Below are positions 36,489 to 45,287 of a DNA stretch of 64,000 nt, piece after piece. The stretch's first letter is position 1. Each line of letters begins with the position of its first letter. The position numbers and the translations under genes were made by a program. The notes beneath the pieces were generated by a model. That model had not been told where the DNA came from. It ran no database searches and saw nothing but the letters and a program-made list of their open reading frames with translations. The DNA comes from Pedococcus badiiscoriae. GTDB lineage: Bacteria > Actinomycetota > Actinomycetes > Actinomycetales > Dermatophilaceae. The DNA is taken from the NCBI RefSeq assembly GCF_013408925.1, contig NZ_JACCAB010000001.1:744001-808000 (forward strand). Direction: 5' to 3'.

Positions 36489-36494
36489 ATACTA
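36489..36494 (-). promoter_or_regulatory. -10 hexamer TAGTAT of fdxA, overlapping the divergent -10
   Basis: On the minus strand TAGTAT ends 7 nt before the fdxA ATG. It shares five bases with TACTAT of the opposite promoter: both are read from one ATACTAT. Confidence 0.6.
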
Positions 36495-36495
36495 T
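36490..36495 (+). promoter_or_regulatory. -10 hexamer TACTAT of the GNAT gene, overlapping the fdxA -10
   Basis: TACTAT ends 7 nt before the ATG at 36503. The two start codons are only 21 bp apart and both transcripts would be leaderless. Confidence 0.6.
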
Positions 36496-36502
36496 GCGGC
36501 GC

Positions 36503-37543
36503 ATGTCGACCGACGTCAGCAACCTCCCCCTCGGGTCCCGAGTCGTGGTCAGGTGGCGGCTGGAGGTCCCTGACCCAGCTACCGGCGCGACCCTCACCGA
36601 TGCCGTCGGGACCCTCGTGCGCCGCGACGCCGCAACGGTGTCGGTCGAGACGTCGCGGGGCGAGGTGACGATTGCCAGGGACCGGATCACGGCGGCCAAG
36701 GAGCTCCCACCGAAGCCGTCGCGACGGGGGGCCGCCCACCTCGCCCTGTCGGTCGAGGACCTCCAGCGCGTGATGATCCCGTCGTGGGGTGCCGTCGAGC
36801 GGGCCACCCTCGGCGACTGGGCGTTGCGTGCCTCCGCGGGCTACACCCAGCGCGGCAACTCCGTGGTGCCCGTCGGCAGCCCCGCCAGGCCGCTGCTCAA
36901 CGCCGTCACCGAGGTCGAGACCTGGTATGCCGCCCGCGGGCTCCCCGCGAAGTTCGCCCTCGCCGGGCCCCAGGGCTTCGACCCCGCGGGCGACCCGCTC
37001 GGCGCGGTACTACTGACCCGCGGCTACACCGCCGGCAGCCGCACCCTCGCCCTCACCGCCGCGCGCGAGACCGTCGCCGCCGCCGACCCCGGGGGTCCGG
37101 CACTGACCGTCAGCCGCGAGCTGGGCCCCGAGTGGCTCGAGGCCCATCGCGGCACACGCGCCACCGTTCCCGGCGCCACGGAGGCGGTGCTGCTCGACAG
37201 CCCTCGGGTCCTGTTCGGCAGCATCACGCCCGGCGGCGGACTGTCGCAGCAGCTGGGCCTGCGGGCTGCCGACGCGGCCGGCACCGCCCCGATCGCGCTG
37301 GCACGACTCGGGATCGGCGCGGGATGGGCGGGCCTCGGCGCGGTCTGGACCGACCCGGCATACCGCGGGCGCGGCCTGGCCGCCCACCTGACGGCCGGCC
37401 TGGCCGCTCGGCTGCGTCAGGAGGACATCGCCCTCCTGCACCTCCAGGTGGAGCACGACAACGACGCAGCCCTGCGCCTGTACCGACGGCTCGGCTTCGA
37501 CGTGCACTCCTCCTACGTCTACCTCACCGCGCCGCTGCCTTAG
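36503..37543 (+). CDS. GNAT family N-acetyltransferase with N-terminal extension
   Basis: A 346-residue protein. Residues 1-75 form a small beta domain (GSRVVVRWRLEVPDPATGAT) like those on other actinobacterial acetyltransferases. Residues 90-215 resemble a degenerate first GNAT unit. The C-terminal GNAT domain has the acetyl-CoA motif A GLGAVWTDPAYRGRGLAAHL and ends NDAALRLYRRLGFDVHSSYV. The acceptor is unknown. ATG at 36503 is preferred over the ATG at 36494 because the latter lies inside the -10 element. Divergent from fdxA. Confidence 0.85.
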   Translation: MSTDVSNLPLGSRVVVRWRLEVPDPATGATLTDAVGTLVRRDAATVSVETSRGEVTIARDRITAAKELPPKPSRRGAAHLALSVEDLQRVMIPSWGAVERATLGDWALRASAGYTQRGNSVVPVGSPARPLLNAVTEVETWYAARGLPAKFALAGPQGFDPAGDPLGAVLLTRGYTAGSRTLALTAARETVAAADPGGPALTVSRELGPEWLEAHRGTRATVPGATEAVLLDSPRVLFGSITPGGGLSQQLGLRAADAAGTAPIALARLGIGAGWAGLGAVWTDPAYRGRGLAAHLTAGLAARLRQEDIALLHLQVEHDNDAALRLYRRLGFDVHSSYVYLTAPLP

Positions 37544-37557
37544 CTGCGGCCGCTGCC

Positions 37558-38277
37558 TCAGGACCGGGCGGGCAGCACGCAGAACTCGTTGCCCGACGGG
37601 TCGTGGAAGGAGCGCCAAGGCAGGTCGCCCCACTCGGCCACCAGCTCCCGCCCACCGCGCTCGAGGATCTCCGCTGCCACGGCGTCAGGATCGTCCTGCG
37701 ACTCCAGGCGCACGTCGAGGTGCAGCCCGTTCTTGGCCGCCGCCTTGGTGGTCCGCTCCTGGCAGAGCTCGAGGAGAGGTCCCCGCAGCGAGGGGTGGCG
37801 CAGCGACCGCGGCGCGACGCCGGCCACCTCCGTCCATCCGGTCAGCCACGACCAGAACTCCGCAGCCGAGTCCGGATCGGCACACTCGAGCGGAAGGGCC
37901 GCGATCGGTCCGGTGTCGGCATAGGCCTCCCGGTCCTCCATGACGCAGCAGGGGTTGCCCTCCGGGTCGGCGAGCACGACCCACTGCACGTCGCCCTGAC
38001 CGATGTCGAGGGGTCGGGCACCCAGGCCGAGCAGGCGTTCGACCACGGCGGACTGACCAGACCCACCCGCGAGGTCGAGGTGGAGCCTGGGCGGCTCGGA
38101 CGACGGCTGCGCCACGGGTTGGAAGCACAGGTCGAGCACGGGTCCGCCCTCGATGGCCAGGCGCGTCTCGAAGCCGGCCGCCTCGTCGGTCAGCCGTTCG
38201 CCGCCCAGCGCCGCCTCCCAGAACCGGCCGAGCCGTCCCGGGTCCGCAGCGTCGAAGACGAGGTTCTCCAGATACAT
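37558..38277 (-). CDS. Two-domain VOC (glyoxalase/bleomycin resistance-like) protein
   Basis: A 239-residue protein with two tandem VOC modules. The first (1-125) starts LENLVFDAADPGRLGRFWEA and ends VLADPEGNPCCVMED; the second (130-239) starts LPLECADPDSAAEFWSWLTG and ends FHDPSGNEFCVLPA. These folds bind metals or small ligands and occur in glyoxalases, dioxygenases and resistance proteins. Which of these applies is unclear. The ATG has TACGGT 6 nt upstream, so it is probably leaderless. Confidence 0.85.
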   Translation of the reverse strand: MYLENLVFDAADPGRLGRFWEAALGGERLTDEAAGFETRLAIEGGPVLDLCFQPVAQPSSEPPRLHLDLAGGSGQSAVVERLLGLGARPLDIGQGDVQWVVLADPEGNPCCVMEDREAYADTGPIAALPLECADPDSAAEFWSWLTGWTEVAGVAPRSLRHPSLRGPLLELCQERTTKAAAKNGLHLDVRLESQDDPDAVAAEILERGGRELVAEWGDLPWRSFHDPSGNEFCVLPARS

Positions 38278-38283
38278 GCGCCC

Positions 38284-38289
38284 ACCGTA
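38284..38289 (-). promoter_or_regulatory. -10 hexamer TACGGT of a probable leaderless VOC mRNA
   Basis: On the minus strand TACGGT ends 6 nt before the ATG at 38277. It overlaps a GTATGCCG motif (38287-38294) by three bases. Confidence 0.45.
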
Positions 38290-38341
38290 TGCCGCGTGCT
38301 CGGCCTCGCGCGCAGCGCGGCCGCGGACAATGTCGGTGGAC

Positions 38342-40021
38342 TCAGCCCGCGCTCGGATGCGTGCAGGTCACCTGGTCCTCGGGGATGTAGTGCGTCGAGA
38401 AGGTCGACGTCCGGACCGTCGTGCCGGCCTTCTTGAAGACCCGGGCGACCGTCACGTCGAAGCCCACGCTCGGCGACTGGGGGACGCAGCCCGGCCGGTT
38501 GTCGACGATCGTCTTGGGCTGGACGACGTTGCGCCTCGGGCCCTTGACGGACTCGATGTCCCAGACCTTCGTGCCGTGGAAGGTCACGGTGATCGAGTTC
38601 GCGGACACGGAGGCCTGGATGAGGATCCCGAAGCCGGTGTCGTTGGTCCACTTCTGGTCCACGTCGGGCCAGGACACCGTTGCCTCGCGGCCCTCGGGGT
38701 AGCGGGAGATGTAGAAGCTGTGCGGCAGGTAGTGGTCGATCCGCACGCCTGCGAAGAAGGCTGCGTTGAAGGTCGTGGTGGAGACCTGCGAGACCCCGCC
38801 GCCATACCCCTTCGTGAGCCGGCCGTCCTCGATGACCGGCGCCGACGCATACCCCTTGGCCGGGGTGCGCTCCCCCAGGGTGCCGTTGAGGCTGAACTGC
38901 TCGCCCGGACCGACATACGTGCCGTTCAGGGTGCGCGCCGCGATGGTGATGTTGGTGGTGCGCGGCGGGTTGTGCGGGAAGTTCGTCGTGAAGGTCGAGA
39001 TCACCTCCCGCGGCTTGATCTTCTCGGCTGCCGCCGTCGTCAGCTTGGGCTGCACCACGGTCGTGGTGACCGTGGCAGTGCGAGCGGGGTCGGTCATGGC
39101 CGGCACGAAGGCCGCGACCACGGACTTGTCGTCGAGCGTGACCCCGACGGCGGCTGGCACCACGACGATCTTGGCACCCTGGAAGGTGATCCTCGCATCC
39201 CGCGGAGTGGCTTCCAGGCCCGCGACAGCGGCCGCCTTCCGCACTGCCGCAACGAGTTTCGCGTTGTCGACCACGGGTCCGAGCTTGCCCGTGGAGTCGG
39301 CCCGCATCGAGATGCCGGGCGCGTAGTCGGCGGGCTGGAGGGCGAACGACTTGGCGCCCACCTTGACCGTCACCGGGCCCGACATGGCGGGAGTGGCGAA
39401 CTCGGCCACCGCCCGGTCGAGCTCGTCGGCGGACACCGCCGGGGCGTCCTGGTGCAGGCGAGGCGCGATGTCCGAGGTCGAGGGCCACCGAGCGACCACC
39501 TCGTCCGCGGTCTCGGCAACCGACAGCGTCGTCCCGGTCCTGGGCCGGACCACGGACACCTTCCCGCCGGGGAACGTGACCGCGCCCTCGACCTTCGGTG
39601 CGTCCAGCGTGGCCCGGGCCCTCGTCAATGCCGCCTCGAGCCGAGCCCGGTCCACCACGGTCACGAGCTTCTCGTCCGCGCCACCGGTGAGCTTGTCCCA
39701 GAGGTCCGCCGGACGCGCGCTGAAACCGGACAGCCCGTGCACCGTGCCGGCGTAGTCGATCGCCAGCCCTGCGGACCGGGGGTCGATCTCGAAGGTCTTG
39801 TCCCCGGCCCTGAGGGTCAGCGTGGCGGTCTCCCTGGCGGCCAGCGCCCGGCGCAGGGTGCTCTCGGCCGACTGCGGGGACATCCCGCCGACCGGCACGC
39901 CCTCGACGGTGGAGTTGGCCGGGACGTGCCGCCCGAGGAACCACGCCAAGCCGAGGTAGGCGCCCAGCAGGACCGCCACGGCGACCACGAGACGCAGCGC
40001 CGATGAACCGCTGTCCCTCAC
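38342..40021 (-). CDS. VanW family envelope protein
   Basis: A 559-residue protein. One N-terminal membrane helix (LRLVVAVAVLLGAYLGLAWF) is followed by an outer region with repeated beta domains of the peptidoglycan-binding_4 type (VEGVPVGGMSPQSAESTL; AGDKTFEIDPRSAGLAID). The VanW domain at about 350-490 has TFTTNFPHNPPRTTNI, FSLNGTLGERTPAKGY and GGGVSQVSTTTFNAAFFAGV. VanW is named for vancomycin-resistance clusters but its role is not settled; a wall function is likely. It is followed 13 bp upstream by the flavin reductase gene on the same strand, so it may be the end of the LpqW-mshB operon. Confidence 0.9.
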   Translation of the reverse strand: MRDSGSSALRLVVAVAVLLGAYLGLAWFLGRHVPANSTVEGVPVGGMSPQSAESTLRRALAARETATLTLRAGDKTFEIDPRSAGLAIDYAGTVHGLSGFSARPADLWDKLTGGADEKLVTVVDRARLEAALTRARATLDAPKVEGAVTFPGGKVSVVRPRTGTTLSVAETADEVVARWPSTSDIAPRLHQDAPAVSADELDRAVAEFATPAMSGPVTVKVGAKSFALQPADYAPGISMRADSTGKLGPVVDNAKLVAAVRKAAAVAGLEATPRDARITFQGAKIVVVPAAVGVTLDDKSVVAAFVPAMTDPARTATVTTTVVQPKLTTAAAEKIKPREVISTFTTNFPHNPPRTTNITIAARTLNGTYVGPGEQFSLNGTLGERTPAKGYASAPVIEDGRLTKGYGGGVSQVSTTTFNAAFFAGVRIDHYLPHSFYISRYPEGREATVSWPDVDQKWTNDTGFGILIQASVSANSITVTFHGTKVWDIESVKGPRRNVVQPKTIVDNRPGCVPQSPSVGFDVTVARVFKKAGTTVRTSTFSTHYIPEDQVTCTHPSAG

Positions 40022-40034
40022 GGGCGGACTCCCC

Positions 40035-40577
40035 TCACTTCAGCGCTTGGTAGCGGCTGCGGTAGTAGACCAGCGCATCGGCCGGGTGCTCGTTGCTCGA
40101 GAGGGAGACTACTTCGCCGAGCACGACGCTGTGGTCACCTGCGGGGTGCACGGCGGTGGTCCGCACCTCGATCGTGGCGAGGGCGTCCTCGAGCAGGGCG
40201 ACACCGGTCGCCGGGCCGCGACGGTGGGCGATCCGGTCGAGCTGGCCGTGCAGCGGTCGCCCTCGCGTGGCCAGCCAGTCGGCCACGGGTCGCTGGGCGG
40301 CAGCCAGCACACTGACGCCCCAGACCTGCGACTCGAGGACTGCCTCGTGGAACCGCGCGTCGACCTCGACGCAGGCGAGGATGAGCATGGGGTCCATCGA
40401 CACCGACGTGATGGCGTTGGCTGTCATGGCGTGGTCGTGCCCGCCGCTGAACGTCGTGAGCACCGTGACCCCGGTGGCGAACCGTCCCATGGCGAGCCGG
40501 AACTGGTCCGGGTCGACGGCCCCACCCTCCAGCGGCGGCGCCGGGTCCCCGGGGCCCTGCGCATCCAGCGGGCTCAT
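40035..40577 (-). CDS. Flavin reductase-like FMN-binding protein
   Basis: A 180-residue split-barrel flavoprotein. RLAMGRFATGVTVLTTFSGG, AMTANAITSVSMDPMLILAC and FHEAVLESQVWGVSVLAA are the family motifs; HSVVLGEVVSL and ALVYYRSRYQAL end the domain. It reduces FMN/FAD with NAD(P)H for a monooxygenase or acts as an electron donor; the partner is unknown. The ATG overlaps the mshB stop by 4 bp, so both are made together, which may link it to thiol or redox metabolism. Confidence 0.9.
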   Translation of the reverse strand: MSPLDAQGPGDPAPPLEGGAVDPDQFRLAMGRFATGVTVLTTFSGGHDHAMTANAITSVSMDPMLILACVEVDARFHEAVLESQVWGVSVLAAAQRPVADWLATRGRPLHGQLDRIAHRRGPATGVALLEDALATIEVRTTAVHPAGDHSVVLGEVVSLSSNEHPADALVYYRSRYQALK

Positions 40578-41497
40578 CGCCGCCCACCCAGCAACCCGCT
40601 ATGCCGCGGAGCCGCGGCTGGTCCGCCCCCCAGCTCGTCCTCGGCTGCGGTCGCGAGCCGTCCGGTCACCGGGTCGAGCAGGGCGAAGCCCTCACGCCCC
40701 GGCAGTCGTGCGGCGATGTCGTTGGACAAGGCATAGGTGTCACCGGAGTCCGCGACGCTGACCTGGGTGGCGTGCTTGCGCAGGGCATCCGCCTGCGCCG
40801 GGACCAACGCGGGGTCGACGACCGCGTGCGTCACCAGCCGGTCGGCCACGACGGATGGCGGGTACTCCCCGTCCACATCCGGCAGGGACCAGCCGGTCCC
40901 GACCGGTGGGTGGTCGGCCAGCCACTCGCGGTCCTCACGCGCCCAGGAGGAGGGCGTCAGCACGGCATACAGGGGGGGTCGCTCGTCCTCGGGGAGCCCG
41001 CGCAGCGCCGCACACGTGACCCGATGGGTCTGGATGTGGTCGGGGTGGCCGTAGCCGCCCTGCTCGTCATAGGTGACCACGACAGCCGGACGGATCCGGC
41101 GCACGACGCGGGCCACCAGCTCGGCAGCCTCGTCGAGGTCGGCGTTCACGAAGGCGGCGGGGTTGGCGGCGCTGGTGGTGCCGGCCATGCCGGAGTCGCG
41201 GTACCGGGACGGTGTCCCTGTCTCGGCGTCCTCCCCCAGCACCTCGTGGGTGGCGCCGAGCGTCTCCATGGCGGCCCGCAGCTCCGCCCGCCGATGGAGG
41301 CCGAGCGTGTCGTCGTGCGCCGCGTCGAGGTGGAGCAGCCCGGGTGGGATCACCTCCCCCTCCTCGCCCAGCGTGCAGGTCAGCACGTGGACGGGGTGTC
41401 CGGCCCGGAGGTAGTGGGCCATCGTGAGGCCCGTCGTCAGCGTCTCGTCGTCCGGGTGGGCATGGACGAACAACAGGCGCTCGACGTCGGGGGTCAC
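40574..41497 (-). CDS. mshB: MshB, GlcNAc-Ins deacetylase of mycothiol synthesis
   Basis: A 307-residue LmbE-like zinc hydrolase. It deacetylates the N-acetylglucosamine-inositol precursor of mycothiol, the main thiol of actinobacteria. Zinc-site residues are His14 and Asp17 (AHPDDE) and His154 in GGYGHPDHIQTHR; Asp16 is the likely base. Length and the GMAGTTSAANPAAF and VVVTYDEQGGYG stretches fit MshB rather than Mca. Start GTG at 41497, 4 bp after the LpqW-like gene. In mycobacteria lpqW and typA lie close to mshB as well. Confidence 0.9.
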   Translation of the reverse strand: MTPDVERLLFVHAHPDDETLTTGLTMAHYLRAGHPVHVLTCTLGEEGEVIPPGLLHLDAAHDDTLGLHRRAELRAAMETLGATHEVLGEDAETGTPSRYRDSGMAGTTSAANPAAFVNADLDEAAELVARVVRRIRPAVVVTYDEQGGYGHPDHIQTHRVTCAALRGLPEDERPPLYAVLTPSSWAREDREWLADHPPVGTGWSLPDVDGEYPPSVVADRLVTHAVVDPALVPAQADALRKHATQVSVADSGDTYALSNDIAARLPGREGFALLDPVTGRLATAAEDELGGGPAAAPRHSGLLGGRR

Positions 41498-41501
41498 GGC
41501 G

Positions 41502-43322
41502 CTATTTCACACCCACCGCGGCGAGGTCGACGAACCCGCCCAGCGCCTCGTTGGCACCCAGGCCCGTCACCGCGGTGCCGGCGACGTAGAGAGCCTTGCG
41601 CTGCGCCAGCGCGATGAAGACGCCACGCTTGGCCAGGGACGCATCCAGGGCAGCCCACGCCTGCGCCTGACCGGTGAGGTCGCGCAGGCCACCGATGCGG
41701 GTGATCTCCTGGTTGACCGCCTCGTCGGTGAAGCCGCCGAAGTCGCGACCGTTGCCGTTCTTGGTCACGTTGATCCGGCTGTCGAACAGGGCCGGGAGCA
41801 CTGTCGATGCGGACGGCCACGCAGGCGCCCAGTTCGCCCAGAAGACGTCCGTCTGGTCGGTGCGTCCGGGCGCCGACACGGTGGCGAAGTAGTCCTTGGA
41901 GATCGGCTGGAGCTCGATGGCGAACCCCGCGTCCTGCCACCCGTTGACCAGGGCGGCCAGCGCCTTGTCGGCCGTCGGCGTCGACCGGTAGGCCACCCGC
42001 ACCTTCACCGGCAGGGTCAGTCCCGACGCCTGCAGCACCGCGCGCGCCCGCGCGGCGTCGCCCGATGGACCGGACCCGACCGGGTCCGCGTCGGTGTGCC
42101 CGGGCAGGCCAGGGCCGACCAGGGTGTAGGTGGAGCTCGCGGCACTGTCCCCGCCGAGTGCTGTGACGTACCCCTCGCGGTTCGTGGCGAGGGCGAAGGC
42201 CTGTCGCACCTTCGCGTTGCGCATCACTCCCTTGATCACGTTCGGGGCCAGGTAGTCCACGAACTGTGCAGACGGGTTGACCGACCGAGCCGCGAGCGAG
42301 GAGTCGGAGAGGATGTGCTGCTGCATCGCCGGTGGGGCCGAGTCGAGGGTCACCGACTGGCGGTGCGCCGGGCTGTCGTTGATCACCTCTTGCACGGCGG
42401 TCTGGGACTCGGTCCCCTCGACGTAGTCGACCGACGTCGGGTTGCCCTGGCGGATGGGGTCGGATTTCTTGTCCCACTTGGGGTTTCGCTCGAACGTGCC
42501 CCCGGAGCTCGGGTCCCACGGGGACGTGAGCTGGTACGGACCGTTGGAAAACACGGCAAAGGTGCCGTCCTTGCCCTTGTCCATCGCCTTCTTGAAGGGG
42601 GCGAAGACGGGCAGGGCGACGACCTGGTTGAAGTCGGCCATCGGCACGCTCAGCCGGAATGTGACGGTCGAGCCGTTGCACGAGACCGCCTTGTCGAACG
42701 CCGCCTGCCCCTGGGGGTCCTTGGCATCAGGGCCAGCGTAGGTGGAGGTGCCGTCGGCCTTGCGCGGGATGTCGAGGTACGCCAAGGGGTAGTTCAGCCC
42801 CTCGGAGGCGAACGGCTCGGCGAAGGAGCGGGAGATGCCGTAGCGCACGTCGTCGCAGGTGACCGGCGACCCGTCCTGCCAGGACACCCCGTTGCGGAGG
42901 GTGAACGACCAGGTCTTCAGGGTGCCGTCGACCGACCCCGCCGTGGTGGCGAGGTCGCCCTCGACGGCGCGCTGGTGGGCCACGTCGCCGCCTGCGGGGA
43001 ACGCCGTGAGCGTGCGCACGAAGACCCGGCCGGCGAAGGCGATGTCCTGCGCCGACGACATGCGCTGCGGGTCCCAGGTCGCCACCGGACCCAGCGACAG
43101 GACCGTCAGCTGACCGGCCTTCGCGGCGCTGGCGTCCTGGCCGGACCCGACAGGGGTGCAGCCACTCACCGCGAGCGCGGCGACGCCAAGACCCACGGCG
43201 ACCCCCACGTGCCGACGAACCCGGCTGACGGGACGAACCCGGGCCTGACGAACCCGGCGGACCGGGTCCCCGAGAACGTCGCCCCTGGGGGCGACGTTCG
43301 TCGGGATCCGCTGTTCCTGCAT
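41502..43322 (-). CDS. lpqW: LpqW-like lipoprotein, family 5 substrate-binding fold
   Basis: A 606-residue lipoprotein. The signal region has an Arg-rich stretch (RVRRH), a hydrophobic core and the lipobox LAVSGC. The rest is a family 5 (Dpp/Opp-like) binding fold: LSLGPVATWDPQRMSSAQDI, LRNGVSWQDGSPVTCDDVRY and FGGFTDEAVNQEI near the end. There are no transporter genes in the same operon. Its position between typA and mshB matches lpqW, which in mycobacteria influences mannoside/lipoarabinomannan synthesis; that role here is inference. The ATG at 43322 leaves an unusually long pre-signal segment containing a strong hairpin; a GTG at 43211 would remove it but also the basic residues. Confidence 0.75.
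   Translation of the reverse strand: MQEQRIPTNVAPRGDVLGDPVRRVRQARVRPVSRVRRHVGVAVGLGVAALAVSGCTPVGSGQDASAAKAGQLTVLSLGPVATWDPQRMSSAQDIAFAGRVFVRTLTAFPAGGDVAHQRAVEGDLATTAGSVDGTLKTWSFTLRNGVSWQDGSPVTCDDVRYGISRSFAEPFASEGLNYPLAYLDIPRKADGTSTYAGPDAKDPQGQAAFDKAVSCNGSTVTFRLSVPMADFNQVVALPVFAPFKKAMDKGKDGTFAVFSNGPYQLTSPWDPSSGGTFERNPKWDKKSDPIRQGNPTSVDYVEGTESQTAVQEVINDSPAHRQSVTLDSAPPAMQQHILSDSSLAARSVNPSAQFVDYLAPNVIKGVMRNAKVRQAFALATNREGYVTALGGDSAASSTYTLVGPGLPGHTDADPVGSGPSGDAARARAVLQASGLTLPVKVRVAYRSTPTADKALAALVNGWQDAGFAIELQPISKDYFATVSAPGRTDQTDVFWANWAPAWPSASTVLPALFDSRINVTKNGNGRDFGGFTDEAVNQEITRIGGLRDLTGQAQAWAALDASLAKRGVFIALAQRKALYVAGTAVTGLGANEALGGFVDLAAVGVK
43214..43257. repeat. Three 11-bp copies of GACGAACCCGG
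   Basis: Copies at 43214-43224, 43232-43242 and 43247-43257. On the coding strand each reads CGGGTTCGTC and gives R-V-R, building the basic segment before the LpqW-like signal helix. Confidence 0.75.
43274..43299 (-). terminator. 12-bp perfect hairpin after typA, inside the LpqW-like 5' region
   Basis: GAACGTCGCCCC (43274-43285) pairs with GGGGCGACGTTC (43288-43299) around a 2-nt spacer. It lies 40-65 nt after the typA stop, a normal terminator distance, yet within codons 8-17 of the LpqW-like gene if that starts at 43322. It may attenuate read-through from typA. Confidence 0.5.
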
Positions 43323-43338
43323 CGCTCCCGGCACGCGC

Positions 43339-45222
43339 TCAGGCGTTGCGCGCCCGAGCCGCGCTGCGGGCACGCACGGTCTGGTCGAGCTCGACCTTGC
43401 GGATGCGGACGGCCTCCGGGGTCACCTCGACGCACTCGTCCTCGCGGCAGAACTCGAGCGACTGCTCGAGGCTCAGCTTGCGCGGCGGCACGATCTTCTC
43501 GAAGTTGTCCGAGGAGGAGGCGCGCACGTTGGTGAGCTTCTTCTCCTTGGTGATGTTGACGTCCATGTCGTCGGCGCGGGAGTTCTCGCCGATGATCATG
43601 CCCTCGTAGACCTCGGTGGTGGGCTCGACGAACAGCGTCCCACGCTCCTGCAGGTTGACCATCGCGTATGCCGTGACGACCCCGGTGCGGTCGGACACGA
43701 GCGAGCCGCTGGTGCGGGTGACGATCGGGCCGAACCACGGCTCGTAGTCCTCGAAGACGTGGTGGCCGATGCCGGTGCCACGGGTCTCGGTGAGGAACTC
43801 GGTGCGGAAGCCGATGAGCCCGCGCGACGGCACGAGGAACTCCATCCGGATCCACCCGGTGCCGTGGTTGGTCATCTGTTCCATGCGGCCCTTGCGAGCG
43901 GCCATGATCTGGGTGATCGGGCCGAGGAACTCCTCGGGGGTGTCGATCGTGAGGCGCTCGACCGGCTCGTGCGTCTTGCCGTCGATCTCGCGGGTGACCA
44001 CCTGGGGCTTGCCGACGGTCAGCTCGTAGCCCTCGCGTCGCATCTGCTCGACCAGGATGGCGAGCGCCAGCTCACCACGGCCCTGGACCTCCCACGCGTC
44101 AGGGCGCTCGGTCGTCAGGACGCGCAGCGACACGTTGCCGACGAGCTCCTTGTCCAGGCGGTCCTTGACCATGCGGGCGGTGACCTTGGAACCGCGCACC
44201 CGACCGACCATGGGGCTGGTGTTGGTGCCGATGGTCATGGAGATGGCCGGCTCGTCAACGGTGATGACCGGCAGCGGGATGGGGTTCTCGGCGTCCGCCA
44301 GGGTCTCGCCGATCATGATCTCGGGGATGCCGGCGATGGCGATGATGTCGCCGGGACCGGCCGACTCGGCCGGCTTGCGCTCCAGCGCCTCGGTCATCAG
44401 CAGCTCGGTGATCTTGACCTTCTCGACGCTGCCGTCGACCTTGCACCACGCGACCTGCTGGCCCTTCTTGATCGTGCCGTTGTGGACCCGCAGGAGGGCG
44501 AGGCGTCCGAGGAAGTTGGACGCGTCGAGGTTGGTGACGTGCGCCTGCAGCGGCGCCTCGTCGTCGTAGGTGGGGGCGGGGATCGTCGACAGGATCGTCG
44601 CGAAGAGCGCCTCGAGGTTGTCGCTGTCGGGCAGGCCACCGTTCTCGGGGCGGGTCATCGACGCGCGGCCGTTCTTGGCGGACGCGTAGACGATGGGGAA
44701 CTCGATCTGGTGCTCGTCGGCATCGAGATCCATGAACAGCTCGTAGACCTCGTCGACGACCTCGGCGATGCGCGAGTCGGGGCGGTCCACCTTGTTGATG
44801 CACAGGACGACCGGCATCTTGGCGGCCAGGGCCTTGCGCAGCACGAAACGGGTCTGGGGCAGCGGACCCTCGGAGGCGTCGACGAGGAGGACGACACCGT
44901 CGACCATCGACAGGCCGCGCTCGACCTCGCCACCGAAGTCGGCGTGGCCGGGGGTGTCGATGATGTTGATCGTGGCGCCGTCGGCCAGGCCCGCGTCGGC
45001 GGCGGCCTTCCCGGCGTAGTGGATCGCGGTGTTCTTCGCGAGGATGGTGATGCCCTTCTCGCGCTCGAGGTCACCGGAGTCCATCGCACGCTCGTCGACG
45101 TGCTGGTGCTCGCCGAACGCGCCGGCCTCCCAGAGCATCTTGTCGACCAGGGTGGTCTTTCCGTGGTCGACGTGGGCAACGATGGCGACATTGCGGATGT
45201 CACCGCGGGTCTTCATGGGCAT
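43339..45222 (-). CDS. typA: Translational GTPase TypA/BipA
   Basis: A 627-residue ribosome-binding GTPase. G motifs are AHVDHGKTTL (P-loop), DTPGHADFGGEVERG (G3) and NKVDRPDSR (G4). EF-G-like domain II (FLGRLALLRVHNGTIKKGQQ) and domains III/V follow, with the TypA-specific C-terminal part (EFLVPSRGLIGFRTEFLTET). It acts in ribosome assembly and stress adaptation. Three ATGs compete for the start (45231, 45222, 45216); none has a clear ribosome site, so 45222 is a compromise. Downstream lies the LpqW-like gene. Confidence 0.94.
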   Translation of the reverse strand: MPMKTRGDIRNVAIVAHVDHGKTTLVDKMLWEAGAFGEHQHVDERAMDSGDLEREKGITILAKNTAIHYAGKAAADAGLADGATINIIDTPGHADFGGEVERGLSMVDGVVLLVDASEGPLPQTRFVLRKALAAKMPVVLCINKVDRPDSRIAEVVDEVYELFMDLDADEHQIEFPIVYASAKNGRASMTRPENGGLPDSDNLEALFATILSTIPAPTYDDEAPLQAHVTNLDASNFLGRLALLRVHNGTIKKGQQVAWCKVDGSVEKVKITELLMTEALERKPAESAGPGDIIAIAGIPEIMIGETLADAENPIPLPVITVDEPAISMTIGTNTSPMVGRVRGSKVTARMVKDRLDKELVGNVSLRVLTTERPDAWEVQGRGELALAILVEQMRREGYELTVGKPQVVTREIDGKTHEPVERLTIDTPEEFLGPITQIMAARKGRMEQMTNHGTGWIRMEFLVPSRGLIGFRTEFLTETRGTGIGHHVFEDYEPWFGPIVTRTSGSLVSDRTGVVTAYAMVNLQERGTLFVEPTTEVYEGMIIGENSRADDMDVNITKEKKLTNVRASSSDNFEKIVPPRKLSLEQSLEFCREDECVEVTPEAVRIRKVELDQTVRARSAARARNA

Positions 45223-45287
45223 GAGCACCATTGTCTCAGGAATTCGCGCACCGTCCGACCACGGCCGCCTGACCAGCCAAGACCCCC

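Noticed and set aside
40608..40615. CTATGCCG, and TGGCATAC at 32357 and 55972, as copies of the over-represented 8-mer
   Set aside because: They lack the outer G/C of the consensus. I counted them only as near misses.
41502..43322. LpqW-like protein as a working peptide transporter component
   Set aside because: No permease or ATPase is in its operon; the true transporter operon is at 45985-52085 with its own binding protein.
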